Program-made: the position numbers and the translations under genes | DNA from: Cytospora piceicola | Taxonomy: Eukaryota > Ascomycota > Sordariomycetes > Diaporthales > Cytosporaceae | DNA: 64,000 nt | Assembly: GCA_023375675.1 (NCBI GenBank) | Contig: JALQBC010000069.1 | Location: 1 to 64,000, forward strand | Direction: 5' to 3' | Notes under the pieces: model-generated | What the model was told of the DNA's origin: nothing | Database searches by the model: none | Seen by the model: only the letters and a program-made list of their open reading frames with translations | Part shown: piece by piece, positions 36,162 to 49,937 of the stretch | Layout: the number at the start of each line of letters is the position of its first letter | Position numbering within the stretch: position 1 is the stretch's first letter

Positions 36162-36363
36162 TATTAGTTAAGCTTAAAGTATTAGTTATAACTAATTATA
36201 TAGTTTTTAATATAGTTTATAGTTATTTATTTAATAAATTTTAAAGCTATTAATTATTATACTTAATATAGTAGTGTATTTATAAGTTAAGTGGCTTAAT
36301 AGTTTTATTACTTTACTTAAATAGTAAGCTTAACTGTTTACTTAATTAAGTAATTATTTTATA
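36162..36363. repeat. Left LTR (202 bp), heavily RIPped
   Basis: Aligned with 45897-46098 and with the solo LTR at 40874-41071. Shared core: GGCTTAATAGTTxTxCCGC…TAGTAAGCTTAAC. The TG...CA tips expected of an LTR read TA...TA here. Confidence 0.75.
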
Positions 36364-37661
36364 TTAATAGCTTTTTTATTTTATAATAGCTTTACTTTAT
36401 AAGTTTACTTATTATAGCCTTATATATATAAGCTTTATTTTAAGAAATACTGTTATAAGCTACTTTGCTTTAAAGCGTATAAGATTAGCTAGTAGTATAC
36501 TAGTTACTATTTAGTATATTTAGTTATTTTAAGTATTTAGCTTTTAAAATATTCTTTTTCCTTTTTAAGTAGCTTAAATAATACTTCTTTTAAGTACTTA
36601 CTAAATTCTAAACTATAAGCTAGCTCTTTATAATCTTTTATAATACCTTTATATATTAATATCTTTTTAACTATTACTTTTATTTAGTTTATTATTAAAC
36701 TAACTATATAGTAAAGTGCTTATAGAATTATATACTAATAACTTTAGCTTATTATATTAATAACGTTATTATTATTTAAATGTAGTTTATATATTTTTCT
36801 ACTTTAATTATTAACTTATTTAAATCGATTAAATATATTAAAGCTTTATTTAATAATGCTTTTATTATTATATAAACTAGGTTATTATTATTGTTAATTT
36901 ATTATATTTTATAAACCTTTTATATTTTATATAACTAAAATAACTATATAATATCGATTATTAACTGCTTTATTTTTATTATATTTAGCTTAAATAAATA
37001 CTTATATAAAGAATATAAATCTATATAAATTATAAAAAGAATTATTAAAGGGTTTAATTAATTACTAATTACTTTAAAAATAGTTTAAATTATAATGTTA
37101 AAATAAAAGCTAATAAGTATATTATAGATCTTTATTATTAAAACACTTTATATAACGTGTTTATACTTTAAAAGAAACTAATATAAAACTTTACTTTTTA
37201 TTTTATAATATATATTATTTTTATGTTTTTCTTTATTAATAAGAATAATTATAAAGCTTATTTAAAAGCTAAAAGTTTAGTTATTAATAAAATAAACTAC
37301 TAATAAAAATAGTTAATTTAACTTTTATTAAGTTTAAAATAATATATTATAAACTGTTTTTAATATTATTTATTTATTATTTAAAGTGTTAATTTAATAT
37401 ATTATAACCTTTATATTTAAGTTTTAACTTTAAATTATAATAAAAAGATTAAAAGCAGATTTTAGTTAATAAATCGATATTAAATATACTTTATAAGCGT
37501 ATTATTTAAAATACTTTAAAATATAGTTAAATACTTTTAAGCTAATCTTTTTAATTCTAATACTTTATCTTTTCTATTTAACTTTAATAAATCTGTTATT
37601 ATATATTATAACTTTACTACTATTAAAGTTAAATAAAGTATTTAGTAAATACTTTATTTTA

Positions 37662-39288
37662 TAAAAGGCTAGCTTATAGTTAAAGATTTAGTAAGTGCTT
37701 AAAAAAAGTATTATTTAAGCTATTTAAAAAAGAAAGAGAATATTTAAAAAGGCTAAGTACTTAAAATAACTAGATATACTAATTAATATTCTATATACCG
37801 CTAACTAATTTTATACGCCTTAAAGGGTATTAGCCTATAATATATCCCCTTTCTTTACTAATATAATATAAATACGTTATAAAATACTACAGAATACGTT
37901 TATCTTAAAAGAAATAAATAGTAATATAAAGTTTTAAGAACTTTATAACGTTATAAATATATAGTCTTTTATTATATTATAAAACGCTTTTTAGCTAAAA
38001 TAACAGTTTTAGTCTTAAGCTAACGTAGATAAAATACTTTCTTTTTTAAAAGATTATTTAATTAGTGTATATACGTTTTTAGTTACACGCTTACTAAAAG
38101 GTTAAAAAATATACTTACTTTATTTAGTTAATTAGATCGTTATATATACTATAAGGCCGCTATAGGTATTTAAAGAATATCGTTAACGGTACCGCTATAG
38201 AAATCTAGTTAAATAGCGTAACCTTATAATACTTTAGCTAATAACAGTCCGATTTCGGTTTATACTTATAGCTCTTTATATATAACGCTTTAATTTAAAT
38301 CTATTATTTAAAATTAAAATCGTTACTTTCTATAGTCTTTATTATAAATATATTCGTTTCGCTTTACTTTTACTTTAAACTTGTCGGAGGTAATTTATAC
38401 TATTATAAATATAATATTATTTTTTCGGAACTTATATAGTATCGATATATATCGGAAATAAAGTAGTTCGAGTTAAAAATAACAAAGGTAGTTAATATAG
38501 AAAAGTTTAAAAATAAAACACTTTATTAAAGCTATATAAATAGCTAATAAACTTAAAGTAAATATCCGACTATATTTCCTTTTTTAGCTGTTTATATATT
38601 GTATATAATACGTTTATAGCTAAATAAATAATTTTATAATTATTAGGTTAAGCTTTAGCTTTAGCTTTAAAAACGGTTTACTTTTACCGATTTATATATA
38701 AACCTATTCTTTTTATATTTTATTTTATAATAATAAAGTAAAGTATAGCTTTTTACTACCGGTAAAGCTTGCTTAAGGTTTTATTTATATATTAAAAAAA
38801 ACTAGCCGGCTAATTATCGAAGCTTATAATATATAAAACGTATAGTAAAAATAACGTTTATAGAAAGCTACTTAGTTAACTAAATATATAAAAATATTAA
38901 GCTTAAAAACTTCTGTTTATATTTTTATCTATTATAAACTTTATATATATTAAGACTAGTTATAACTATAGGTTTTTATAATATATTAGTTATTTAAAAG
39001 AGGAAAGAACTTATCGGTTTAATTTTATAGTAAATAAAAACAGCTTTTCTGTAAAATTCGGTACGATTTTAATAAGGCCGGTTAAAAAAAGAGCTCGAAT
39101 AAATATAAAAGGCTAGCTTATAGTTAAAGATCTAGTAAATATTTAAAGAAAGTATTATTCGAGCTACTTAAAAAAGAAAGAAAATACTTAAAAAAGCTAA
39201 GTACTTAAAATAACTAGATATACTAATTAGTATTCTATATACCGTTAACTAATCTTATACGCCTTAAAGAGCACTAACTTATAATATA
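37662..39288. mobile_element. TRIM-like non-autonomous LTR element, 1627 bp
   Basis: The terminal direct repeats 37662-37844 and 39106-39288 are both exactly 183 bp, starting TAAAAGGCTAGC and ending ATAATATA. The element is flanked by TTTTA at 37657-37661 and 39289-39293. The empty site is preserved in the second copy of the host element at about 47191-47205 (CTTTATTTTAAGCTTACATT). The 1261-bp interior has no frame. The LTR start was probably TG and its end CA before RIP. Confidence 0.85.
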
Positions 39289-40873
39289 TTTTAAGCTTAT
39301 ATTTAATTTTTACTTTTTAAATCTTTTCTTTTTCTGTTATTAAAAAAGCTAAGGTTTTAAATATAAAAGTATAGCTAATTTATATTCCGATAACTTTAAA
39401 AACGTCCTTATTACTAGTTATAATAAAAAGGTAAAGGTTATATATAAATATATCTATATTAAGCTTTATATAATAATACTTATAATACGTTATTTATTAG
39501 TATATACTAGCTTTATTTAATTATAAAAAGGGTTTATAAACTATATAATAATACTAGAAAAGTATTAAAGCTTAATTAGTATTAGTAATATAGCTAGAAT
39601 TATATATATTAGCTTTAATTTTAATTAAAATAAGTTTATATAACGTTATAAAGCTTTATAGTTATACTTATTTTAAGTATAAATAAAGTAATAATAGTAA
39701 TAATACGTTAACTAATCTTTTAAAGTATTAGTAATTAAATAAATATATCTTTTTTATTAGCGTTATTATACTTTTAAATAATAAAACGTATTTTTTTTAT
39801 ATAACTTTTTAGGTTTACTTTTAACTTTATATATTATTTATATTTTAAATAAGTAGTATATAGTATAAGCTTTCTAATTAAATAGCTTAAAATAGAAAAT
39901 ACTATAGCTAATAAAGTTTATAATTTCTTTTATATTAAATCCTTTAAAAGGCTTATTAAGGCTAGTAATAACGCTGTTATAATATAACTTTATAGCTAAC
40001 TTATAATTACTCCTTTCTTTTTAAGTAAAGAAGATAAAGGTAGTTAAAGTAGTTAAAGTAGCTAGTTTAAGATTATTTTTAAACTTAAAAAGGTAACTGC
40101 GTTTCTTTAGCTTTTATAGCTTTATTTACATTAACCTAAATAAAAGAAATACTTTAAAAGTTATTTTATAAACTTTGTTATAAATATATAAGTAAACTAA
40201 TATAAATCGAAATTTAATAAGTATATTAAGAAATTAAATATAAAATCGTACTTATAAATAGTAAATAGCTTATATAAGCCTTACTAGCTTTCTTTTTCTT
40301 ATTATATATATACTTTAATTTAAAAAGATAAAGCTATTTAATTATTTATATTTAAACTATTTTATATAATAATAGCTTTATTAACTTATTATTTTATAAA
40401 AAGTTTTTATAATACTTTTATAACTTTTATAATTACTTTTATATACTATAATATCGATAGTAATAAAGGTAAATCGAGGTTTATTTAAAAATAAGCGTTA
40501 AAAATAAATAATATAAATACTAAACTATTTAGTTTTATTATATTATTAATAGCTTTTATAGCTAGTTATAAAATATTATTACTATTTAAAATAGTTTAAA
40601 GCTTAGTATATAGAATTTTAAAGGTATAATATAAAAAGGTATAATGTTTTTTAACTTTTTTATTAAATAAATAAGCTTTTATAAGTACTTCTTTATATAT
40701 AATCTTTATATACTTAGCTTTATATTAAAATGCTATTAATATAAAGTTAGTACCGGTATTATAAGCTAACTTATTAAAAGAGTTAAAATATATATTTAAT
40801 TTAAAAGGCTTTTTATATATTTATAACAGATAATAAAGCTAAAAAGTATATAACTTAAAAGAATATTAATAAG

Positions 40874-41071
40874 TGTTAGTAAGCGTAAAGGTAAACAGTT
40901 ATAATCGACTATATATAGTTTTTAGTCTTAGTTATATATATATGTTTCTTAAGTTTAAAGCTATTACTAGGCAGTGTAGTAAACTAGCTATAAGCTAGGC
41001 GGCTTAATAGTTCTGCCGCTTTACTAAGGCAGTAAGCTTAACCGCTTACTTAATTAAGCAGTCGTTTTATA
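40874..41071. mobile_element. Solo LTR (198 bp) of the host LTR family
   Basis: TGTTAG...TTTATA flanked by ATAAG at 40869-40873 and 41072-41076. The second host copy has the uninterrupted site near 49012-49025. It is the same LTR family as 36162-36363 but less mutated (GGCGGCTTAATAGTTCTGCC is kept), so it arrived later or escaped RIP better. Confidence 0.8.
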
Positions 41072-44000
41072 ATAAGTATATAGTATAAACTACTAGCGTT
41101 TTAAATAAGTATATAACGGTTATAATAAGCTTATAATTAAAGTTATAATTGTTTTTTAAAGTATTTATAAGCTGTTATAAAATAAAGCTTTTTATTTAAT
41201 AATAATAGTAAAACTTTATAATAACTTTAAAAACTATAATATTAACTTTAAACTTAGTATTTATTAATAGCCGGAATAAATAATTAACAGTTAAATATTT
41301 AAAATAATAATAAAGATAATATAGCTATTTATTATATATAAAGAGCTAATATCTTATTTTAAGAAAAAGAACTTTCTTTTTATTTTATTTATTAACTATT
41401 ATTAATATATTTATAGTATTTTAAAAACAGTATTTAATTTATTTTTATTTAAAAATATAAGTTAAAACAGTATAAAGGTATTTATAATATAAAAGGTTAT
41501 ATCTTTTATAAATAAGTTAATATTAATAATACTAAAAGAAAATAGTTATACTTTTAATTAAATTTAATAATAGCTTTACTAGCTTTAGTTTTATTAATTT
41601 CTATTAAAACATTCTTATATTAAATAGTAACGTATTAGTTATAGCTTATAGTTAGTTAAAAACTCTGTTATTATAATATTAAAGATAATATTTTAAAACT
41701 TTAACTTTAAATAACGTTTTTTAAAAAATAAATTTAAAATTAAAGTAATAGTATTTTTATATTCAGCTTTACTATAATTATTATTAAATAAAATATAAAG
41801 AAAAGCTATATTTATTAGCTATAGTTTTATTTTTAAAGACGTTAGCTTTATAATTATCGTTATTATTATATTTAGTTAAGCTATTAATATTATAAGCGGT
41901 TTTATAGTCTTTTTAATTAGTTAAAAAAGATATAAAGGTTTCTTTTATAGCTAGTTTATTATAATATTTCCGTTATATTAAATATTAGTTTTAAAATTAT
42001 TATCTTCTTTTAAAGTATACTTTATAAACTAATAGCTTTTTAAACTATAAATTAAACACTTTATTTTATATAGCTACCGGTACTTATTATTTCAATAGTT
42101 ATTATAAAAAGTATTTTTATAAAAGCTAAAGTAGTTCTTTTAAAAACTAAAACCTTTTTATTAATAATTAAAGTAATAAGTTTTATTATTAAGTTATTTT
42201 TAAATAAAGTAGTTATTAATATTATTTATTTATTTAAAGAATAGTTTAAAAAATAAATAAAAGTTTAAAAAAAACTTTTTATAAAAAGTAATAAGTATAT
42301 AAAACATATACTTATATTTAATTACTTTTTATACACTTAAATAAGCGTTATTTTTAATATTTTATTATTAATATTATAAAAACTAAAATTATATTAATAA
42401 ATGTAAAGCTTATTTAATATAAGTTATAAAATATTATATTAGTTTAATTATTATAATACTACTAATAATTTATATTACTTTTAAAATAAGTTTTTAACTA
42501 TTTATATATTATAGTAAAAGTATTTATTTCTATTATTATATTAAATATAGTAAGTTTTAGCTTTTTTATAAGTATTTAAAGAAATATAATATAAACTTAA
42601 TTTAAGTAAATACCGCTATTATTATAAAGGTAAGTAACCTTTATAAAAAACTAAAAGTTACTAGCCTTACTATATTAAAGTTTATTAAAAGTAAGCTTAA
42701 AGGCTTATACTTTTAAACGGCCGTCGGCTATAGAAATAAAGATAAAAAGATAAAAAGAATAATATTTAAGTTTAATTATATTAAAATAAGTATAAGTAAT
42801 AAGACTTTATTATATATTATTCTTATTTAAGTAGAAAGAGTAGTTAAAATAAACGTTTAAAATACCTTTTAAAAAGTATTAATATAACGTTAGTAGGTTT
42901 AATACTACTAACTACTACGTTAAGCCTCTTTAAGTAGTTTAAAGACTTAAACTACTAAATATTCTTTTCTTAAATAACTTTAAAATATAAAAAGAATATA
43001 AAATTATTATAAACTTTTAAATAAAAATAACTAACTTTAACTTAAGCTTTAATAAAGCTATAATTTAAACTTACTTTATTATTTAATTTATTTCTTTATA
43101 AACACTACTTAATAATTAATCTTAAATCTTAATATATATTATCTTTTTATTTACTATGTTTTTTTACTACTTTATTAGCTTTAGATTATATTAATTAATA
43201 TAAGCTTATTAAGTATAGTATACTTTTATAGCTTTAATATACCGGAATTAATACTAATTATTACTTAGATTTTAAAAGTAATTAGTATTTATAATTATAA
43301 CATTTCTATTATTATTAAAATTTTATAAATAAAACTATAGTTATATTAAAATCTGTAAGTTTATTATAATATAATTATAAACCGTATACTATTTAATAAC
43401 TTATAGTTAAAATTAATTAAAATATAATAAATTAAGGTAATATTTTAAGTTTTTTATTCTTTAAGTTTTAAGCTAATATTACTATTTAAAGGCTAATAAA
43501 ATATTATTATTAAAGAAAACTATAATATCTTTATAACGGTTTTTTATTTAAATAAAATCGGTATATAAAAATCGAAGTTAAAGTAGCGTTAATTATTAAA
43601 TAAAAAAACGTATTTCCTTTTTTAATACTTAAAAATATAAAATGTAAAGATATTAACTTAAAAGGCTTTAAAAATAACTGTTTAAAATACTAACTTACTA
43701 TAACTAATATAGTAGTTTAACTAGCTTTATATATTAATCGCTTAAAAAATAAGTTTATATTATTATAAAAGTAATTAAGTCTATTATTTTTATAGATAAT
43801 AAAATCGTTTCTATAATATTTAATAAAAGAGCTATTTAAATAATATTATTTAATATTATTTTAAAATACTACGTTTTAAAATATAATTATTAAGATCTTT
43901 AACTAATATATATAACTTAGTTTATATTCGAACTGTTAATATTATATTTTAATATTAAATTATAAACTAAATATTAAACTTTTCTTTTATAAGTAAGTAG

Positions 44001-45053
44001 GTAATATATTTTAAAGCCGTTTAGTTTATATACTTAATATAATTACTTTAATTAATAAATTTCTTAGATTTTAAAATCTTTATTTAAAAGGTTTTTATAG
44101 CTATAAAGCTATTATAGCTACTATTCTTAAATTTAAGGTATATAATATAAAACGTTTTAAAAAGCTTAGTTAAAATAAAAAGAATATAAGCTACTATTTT
44201 TAATTATATTTTAAATAAACTTATAATAGCTTTTTATATATTAGTACTTTTTACTATAACGACTTATTAGTCGGTATTAATAATAAAACCTTTTTAATAA
44301 AGTTAGTTATATTAAAAAAACACTTTTACTATCTTTTAATATTATTAACTACTTAGAAAATAAGTTATTTTTTTAATTAAGTTTAGATTTTAACTGTTAG
44401 TATTTAACTTAAGTAAGTTATTTAAATTTCTTACTTTAAGTTTAAAGTTATTAATTTAAATCTCTTTTTAAAGATATTAAGCGAAGTGTATTATATACTT
44501 ATTAAAAAAAAAGAGAATCTTAGTTTATTCTTTTTTTAAAGATATTCTTTTAAATTATAAAGGTAATAAAGGTGCTTATAAAGATTTAATTAAAAAATAT
44601 AGCGTTAATAAGATATATAAAAAAATAGTTTTAAAAAGTATTATTCGATTAATCTTTTAACTATTTAGTTATTTATATTTAAAATCTTAAAAAAAAAGAT
44701 TAGTTTAAAACATTTTCTTATATATAAAAAAGAAAGATTATACTTTAAAAGATATAAGCTTAATCTTTTACATTTAAGTTAATAAAGTTAATAAAGTTAA
44801 TAATAAATAGAGTTTTACTTATAAATGCTTTTATATTCGCTATATTTATAATATACCGAAAAAAACGTATTATATCTAAAATAACTTTATATATTTAAGT
44901 TAAGAAAAGTAATAATAAATATATATATAAAAGAACTTTTAAAAGTAGATATATAAATATATATAAGGTTTTAAAGGTAAATATTAATAATAAAAGAAAA
45001 AGAAGATAAAGTCTTATTATAATAAATAAAGGTAAGGTTTTTATAAAAATTAA

Positions 45054-45383
45054 AAGAACAGAGATTTATATTATTAGTATAAAGATTCGCACTGCTAGTT
45101 TATACTATATATTAAGTAAAGGCCTTTATTACTATAGATTAATCTTATTAGCTAGTAACTTAACTACTTTAATTTAAGTAGTTTAATTTCATTAGTTTAA
45201 ATTAATCGCTTTAATTAAAATTAATAGGTTTAATTAATTTAATTAGTCGCTTTAATTAGTTACTGTTAAACGTTATAATTTAGTCTTTAAAGCAGCTTTT
45301 ATCTACTTAATTAAAGATAATTACTAAAATAAAGCTTTTTAATTTAAGTACTATATATTATAATAGTGTAAATCTCTGTTCTT
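45054..45383. mobile_element. hAT-type MITE, copy 1 (330 bp)
   Basis: Ends AAGAACAGAGATTTA and the inverse, with a perfect 8-bp target duplication AAAATTAA (45046-45053 and 45384-45391). An 8-bp duplication is the hAT hallmark. Inserted in the LTR element. Moderately RIPped. No coding frame. Confidence 0.85.
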
Positions 45384-45896
45384 AAAATTAAAGTTAATTA
45401 AATAGCCTTTTTTTTAACGTAAAGGTAAACAGTTAATAATAGAAATTATATTATTAAAAGAATCTATTTTAAGTAAATAAATTAACTAAGTAATTATATT
45501 ATTATATAGTTTTTAAAATAAAAACTTTTTATTAGTAACTTAAAGAATAGTTTTAATTATTATTTATTGTTTAAATATAATGAATTAAACTAAAACTTAT
45601 ATTAACTTAAAACTTTTTTTTTCCTTTTTTATTATAATAAAAAGGTATAAAGTAATAAGTAAATTAGCTAAGTTACTTACTTTTACTTTTTATTTAAACT
45701 TAAATATTTTCTTTTTAATTTAATATATTTAATATTTTTTAAACTTTAACTTTAAACTACTTTCTTTTACTTTACCGACTTTTTTTTTTATATAAAGTTT
45801 ATTACTACAGTTTTTTATATATACTTAAAAGTATCTTTTTCCTTTATTAATATTAACTAGCTTTTAAAAATATAAGCTTTTTTTAAATAGCCTTTT

Positions 45897-46098
45897 TATT
45901 AATAGGCGTACAAGGTAATATAGATACAATCGATCGTATAGTCTTTTAGTTTTAGGTTATATATATCTATTCTTTAAGTTTAAAGCTATCGCTAGGCTTA
46001 GTATAGTAATCTATCTATAGGCTAGGCGGCTTAATAATTCTGCCGCCTTACTAAGGTAGTAAGCTTAACCGCCTGCCTAATTAAGTAGTTATTTTATA
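45897..46098. repeat. Right/shared LTR (202 bp), mildly RIPped
   Basis: Same length and layout as 36162-36363, but it keeps GGCGGCTTAATAATTCTGCC and CGCCTGCC. It is followed at once by a second internal region, so it serves both as 3' LTR of the left element and 5' LTR of the right one. Confidence 0.75.
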
Positions 46099-49000
46099 CT
46101 AATAGCTTTTTTATTTTATAATAGCTTTATATTATCGATCTACTTATACTACCTATAGTATTATATGTATAGGCTTCTTTTAATCGTTTATAATACCTTT
46201 ATAAAAAGTTAATATCCTTTTAATTATTGCTTTTATTTAGTCTGCTGTTAACCCGATTATAAAGTATAGTGCTTACGGTATTATAGGCCGATAACCTCGG
46301 CCTATCGTGCCGGCTATACCGTCGATTAAGCGCGGTCTATATATCCCTTTACTTTAATTGTTAACTAGTTTAAATCGATTAAGCATGTTAAAGCTTTATT
46401 TAATAATACTTTATTACGTTAGCTAGATTATCGTTACCGTTAATTTATCGTATTTTATAGATCTCTTATTTCTTATATAACTAATATAGCGATATAATAT
46501 CGATTATTAGCCGCTTCTTTTTTATCGTGCTTAGCTTAACTAAGTACTTATATAACAAATATAAGTTTATATAAATCGTAAAGAGAATTATCGGAAAGTT
46601 TAGTTAATCGGGAATTATCTTTAAAATAAATAAAATTATAACGCTAAAATTAAAGCCGTTAGTTATACTATAGATCTTTAATATTAAAACGCTTTATACT
46701 TATATTTTATAAAGAACTAATATAAAACGTTACTTTATATTCTATACTATATACTATTATCGTTTTTTTCTTTATTAATAAAAACGATTATAAAGCCGAT
46801 TTAAAAACTAAGATCTCGGTTATTTATAAATAAACTATCGATAAAAACAGTTAATCTAGCTTTTATTAAATTTAAAGCGATATATTATAAACCTTTTTTA
46901 ACGTTTTATATTTACTATTTAAAGCGTTAATCTAATAGCTTATAGTCTTTTGTATTTCAGTTTTAAATTTAAGCTATAACAGAAAGATTAAAGGCGGCTT
47001 CCGGCTAATAAATCGATATTAAATATACTTTATAAATACATTACTCGAAATACTTTTAAGTATAGTTAAACGTTTTTAAGTTAATCTTTTTAATTTTAAC
47101 GCTTTATCCTTTTTATTTAACTTTAATAGATTTATTATTATATATTATAACTTTAATATTATTAAAATCGAAGGGAGTATTTAGTAAAAGCTTTATTTTA
47201 AGCTTACATTTAATCTTTACTTTTTAAATCTTTTTTTTCTATTATTAAAAAAGCTAGGGTTTTAAGTATAAAAGTATCGTCGGTTTATATACCGACGATA
47301 CTAAAAGAGTTTTTACCGCTAGCTATAATAAAAAGGTAAAGGTTATATATAAATATATTTATACCGAGTTTTATATAATAATACTTATAATATATTGTTT
47401 ATTAATATACGCCTGTTTCGGCGATACTATAAAAAGGCTTTATAAGCTGTATAATAGTGCTTAAAGAGTACCGGGGCTTAAGTTTTTTTAATAATATAAC
47501 TAAGATCGTTTATATTAGTTTTAATTTTAATTAAAAATAAGCCTATATAACGTTAGAAAGCTTTATAATTATATTTATTCGGAATAGAAATAAAGTAAAA
47601 GTAGTGATAATACGTTAGCTAATCTTTTAAATCGTTAGCAATTAAATAAAGATATCCTTTTTACTAACGTTATTATACCTTTAAATAATAAAACGTAATT
47701 TTTTATATAGTTTTTTAATTTTATTTTTAACTTTACAGACTATTCGCGTTTTAAATAAGTAGTATAAACTATAAGCTTTTTAATTAAATAACTCGAAATA
47801 AAAAACGTTATAGCCGATAAAGTCTATTATTTCTTTTATATTAGACTTTTCGAAAGCCTTACTAAGGGTAATAATAACGTTGTTATAATATAGCTTTAAA
47901 GCTAACTTATAGTTATTTTTCTCTTTTAAAATAAATAAAATAAAGGTAGCCGGAGTAACTAGGGTAGTCGGAGTAGCTAAGGTAGCTAATTTAAGCTTAT
48001 TCTTAAACTTAAAGGGCCGGCCGCGCTTTTATAGTCTTTATAGTTCGGTCTATACTGGAACGACCGATAGCTATAGCTCGGTCCGCGCCGAACTAAGTAA
48101 AAAAGATATTTTAAAGGTCTATACCAGATTAAACGAAAGAGATACTTTAAAGGTCTATACCGGACCGAGTAAAGGGAATACTTTAAAGGTTTATACTAGA
48201 CCGAGCGAAAGGGATATTTTAAAGGTTTATATTAAACTAAGCGAAAAGGATACTTTAAAAGTCTATACCGAACTAAGTAAAAGGAATACTTTAAAGGTTA
48301 TATTTTTTAAAATTGTTATAGAAATATAGACAAACTAATATAAATTAAAATTTAACAGGTTTATTAAAAAAGTTTAGTATAAAATTATACTTATTAATAG
48401 TAAGTAGCCTATATAAGCTTTATTAGCCTTTCTTTTTTCGTTATATATATATTTTATTTTAAAAAGATAAGGCTATTTAGTTATTTACGTTTAAGCTATT
48501 TTATATAACGATAGCTTTACTAACTTATTATTTTATAAAAAGCTTTTATAGTACTTTTATAGCTTTTACAATTACCTTTATATATTGTAGTATTAATAAC
48601 GATAAAGGCGAATCGAAGTTTACTTAAAAAAGGCGTTAAAGATAAATAGTATAGGTATTAACCTATCCGGTTTTATTATATAGTTAATAGCTTTTATAGC
48701 TATTTATAAAATAATATTATTATTAAAAATAATTAAAAGCTTAATATATAAAATCTTAAAAGTATAACGTAAAAGGCTATAATATTTTTTAACTTTTCTA
48801 ATAAACTAATAAGCTTTTATAAATACCTATTTATATATAATCTTTATAATTTTAGCTTTATTTCGGAATTTTACCGACGCGAAATTAATACCGGTATTAT
48901 AAACTAGCTAGTTAAAAGGTTTAAGATATATATTTATTTATATTATTTAAAAGGCTTTTTATATATTTTTAACAGATAATAAGATTAAAAAGCGTATAAT

Positions 49001-49402
49001 TTAAATAAACGTTAATAAGTTTATAATATAAAGTACTAGTTTTTTAAATAAATATATAACGTTAATAATAAACTTATAATTAAAACTATAAGTAAATTTA
49101 AATAATTAAAAGGTAAACGCTTTTATTTAATAATAATAATAAAACTTTATAATAACTTTAAAGATTATAACGTTAACTTTATAACCGGTATTTATTAATA
49201 GCCGGGATAACCGATTAATAGTCGGATATCCGAAATAATAATAAAGATAACGTAGCTTTTATTTTATAAAAAAGACGCCGGTATTTCGTTTCGAAAGAAA
49301 AAACTATAAATAGCTTTACTTTTAGATAATAAAAATAGCTTTTTCGTTACCTTATTTATCGATCTTTATTAACTTATTTATAATATTTTAAAAACAAACG
49401 TT
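46099..49402. mobile_element. Second, truncated internal copy of the LTR element
   Basis: Colinear with 36364-41440 minus its nested insertions. It is cut off at 49402 by the start of a (CTTA)n array. CpG is much better preserved than in the first copy although CpA/TpG are depleted, so the two copies suffered different amounts of RIP. No recognisable domain. Confidence 0.7.
48106..48302 (+). repeat. 36-bp minisatellite, 5.5 copies
   Basis: Unit ATACTTTAAAGGTCTATACC followed by GGACCGAGYGAAAGGG. The period is a multiple of three and the + frame stays open through all copies, giving a 12-residue repeat of the form TLKVYTxPSERD. The first LTR copy has only one unit (near 40145), so the repeat expanded in this copy. 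Confidence 0.8.
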
Positions 49403-49871
49403 TAATTTATTTATATACTTACTTACTTAATAATTCGATAATTAAATTACTAGCTACTTTACTAACTACTTTACTAGTTAATTTATTAACTAACTTACTA
49501 GCTAACTTACTAACTAACTTATTTACTTACTTACTTACTTACTAGCTAATTTTCTAGCAGACTTACTTACTTACTTACCTACCTACTTACTTATTTACTT
49601 ACTTACTTAATAAATAACTTACTAAATTATTAATTACCTTACTAGCTAACTTATTAGCTAACCTACTAATTTACTTACTTACTTACTTACTTATTAAGTT
49701 ATTAACTTAGTTATTAACTAACTAACTTACTAACTAACTTACTAACTAATTTACTAACTAATTTACTAACTAATTTACTAACTAATTTACTAACTAACAT
49801 ACTAACTAAACTACTTATATACTTACTTACTTACTTAATAAATAACTAGCTACCTTACTAGTTAACTTACC

Positions 49872-49916
<45 letters not shown>

Positions 49917-49937
49917 CCTTACTTACTTCCTTACTTA
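49403..49937. repeat. (CTTA)n satellite array, element C
   Basis: Tetranucleotide array with CTAGCTAACTTA and ACTAACTAATTT variants. The GC-rich head seen in A, B and D is missing, so this copy is truncated on the left. Confidence 0.9.

Larger units (their letters stand above)
36162..46098. mobile_element. RIPped LTR retrotransposon with nested insertions
   Basis: Two 202-bp direct repeats (36162-36363 and 45897-46098) begin TATTA and end ATTTTATA. The internal region after each starts (C/T)TAATAGCTTTTTTATTTTAT, so the DNA after the second LTR repeats the inside of the first. After removing a 1627-bp TRIM, a 198-bp solo LTR and a 330-bp MITE, the element is about 7.8 kb, a normal size. The left LTR and body have lost CpG as well as CpA. 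The right LTR and what follows are milder. No reverse transcriptase or integrase motif could be read, so the superfamily is open. A matching 5-bp flank was not found, as expected if the right LTR is shared with a second copy. Confidence 0.7.
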
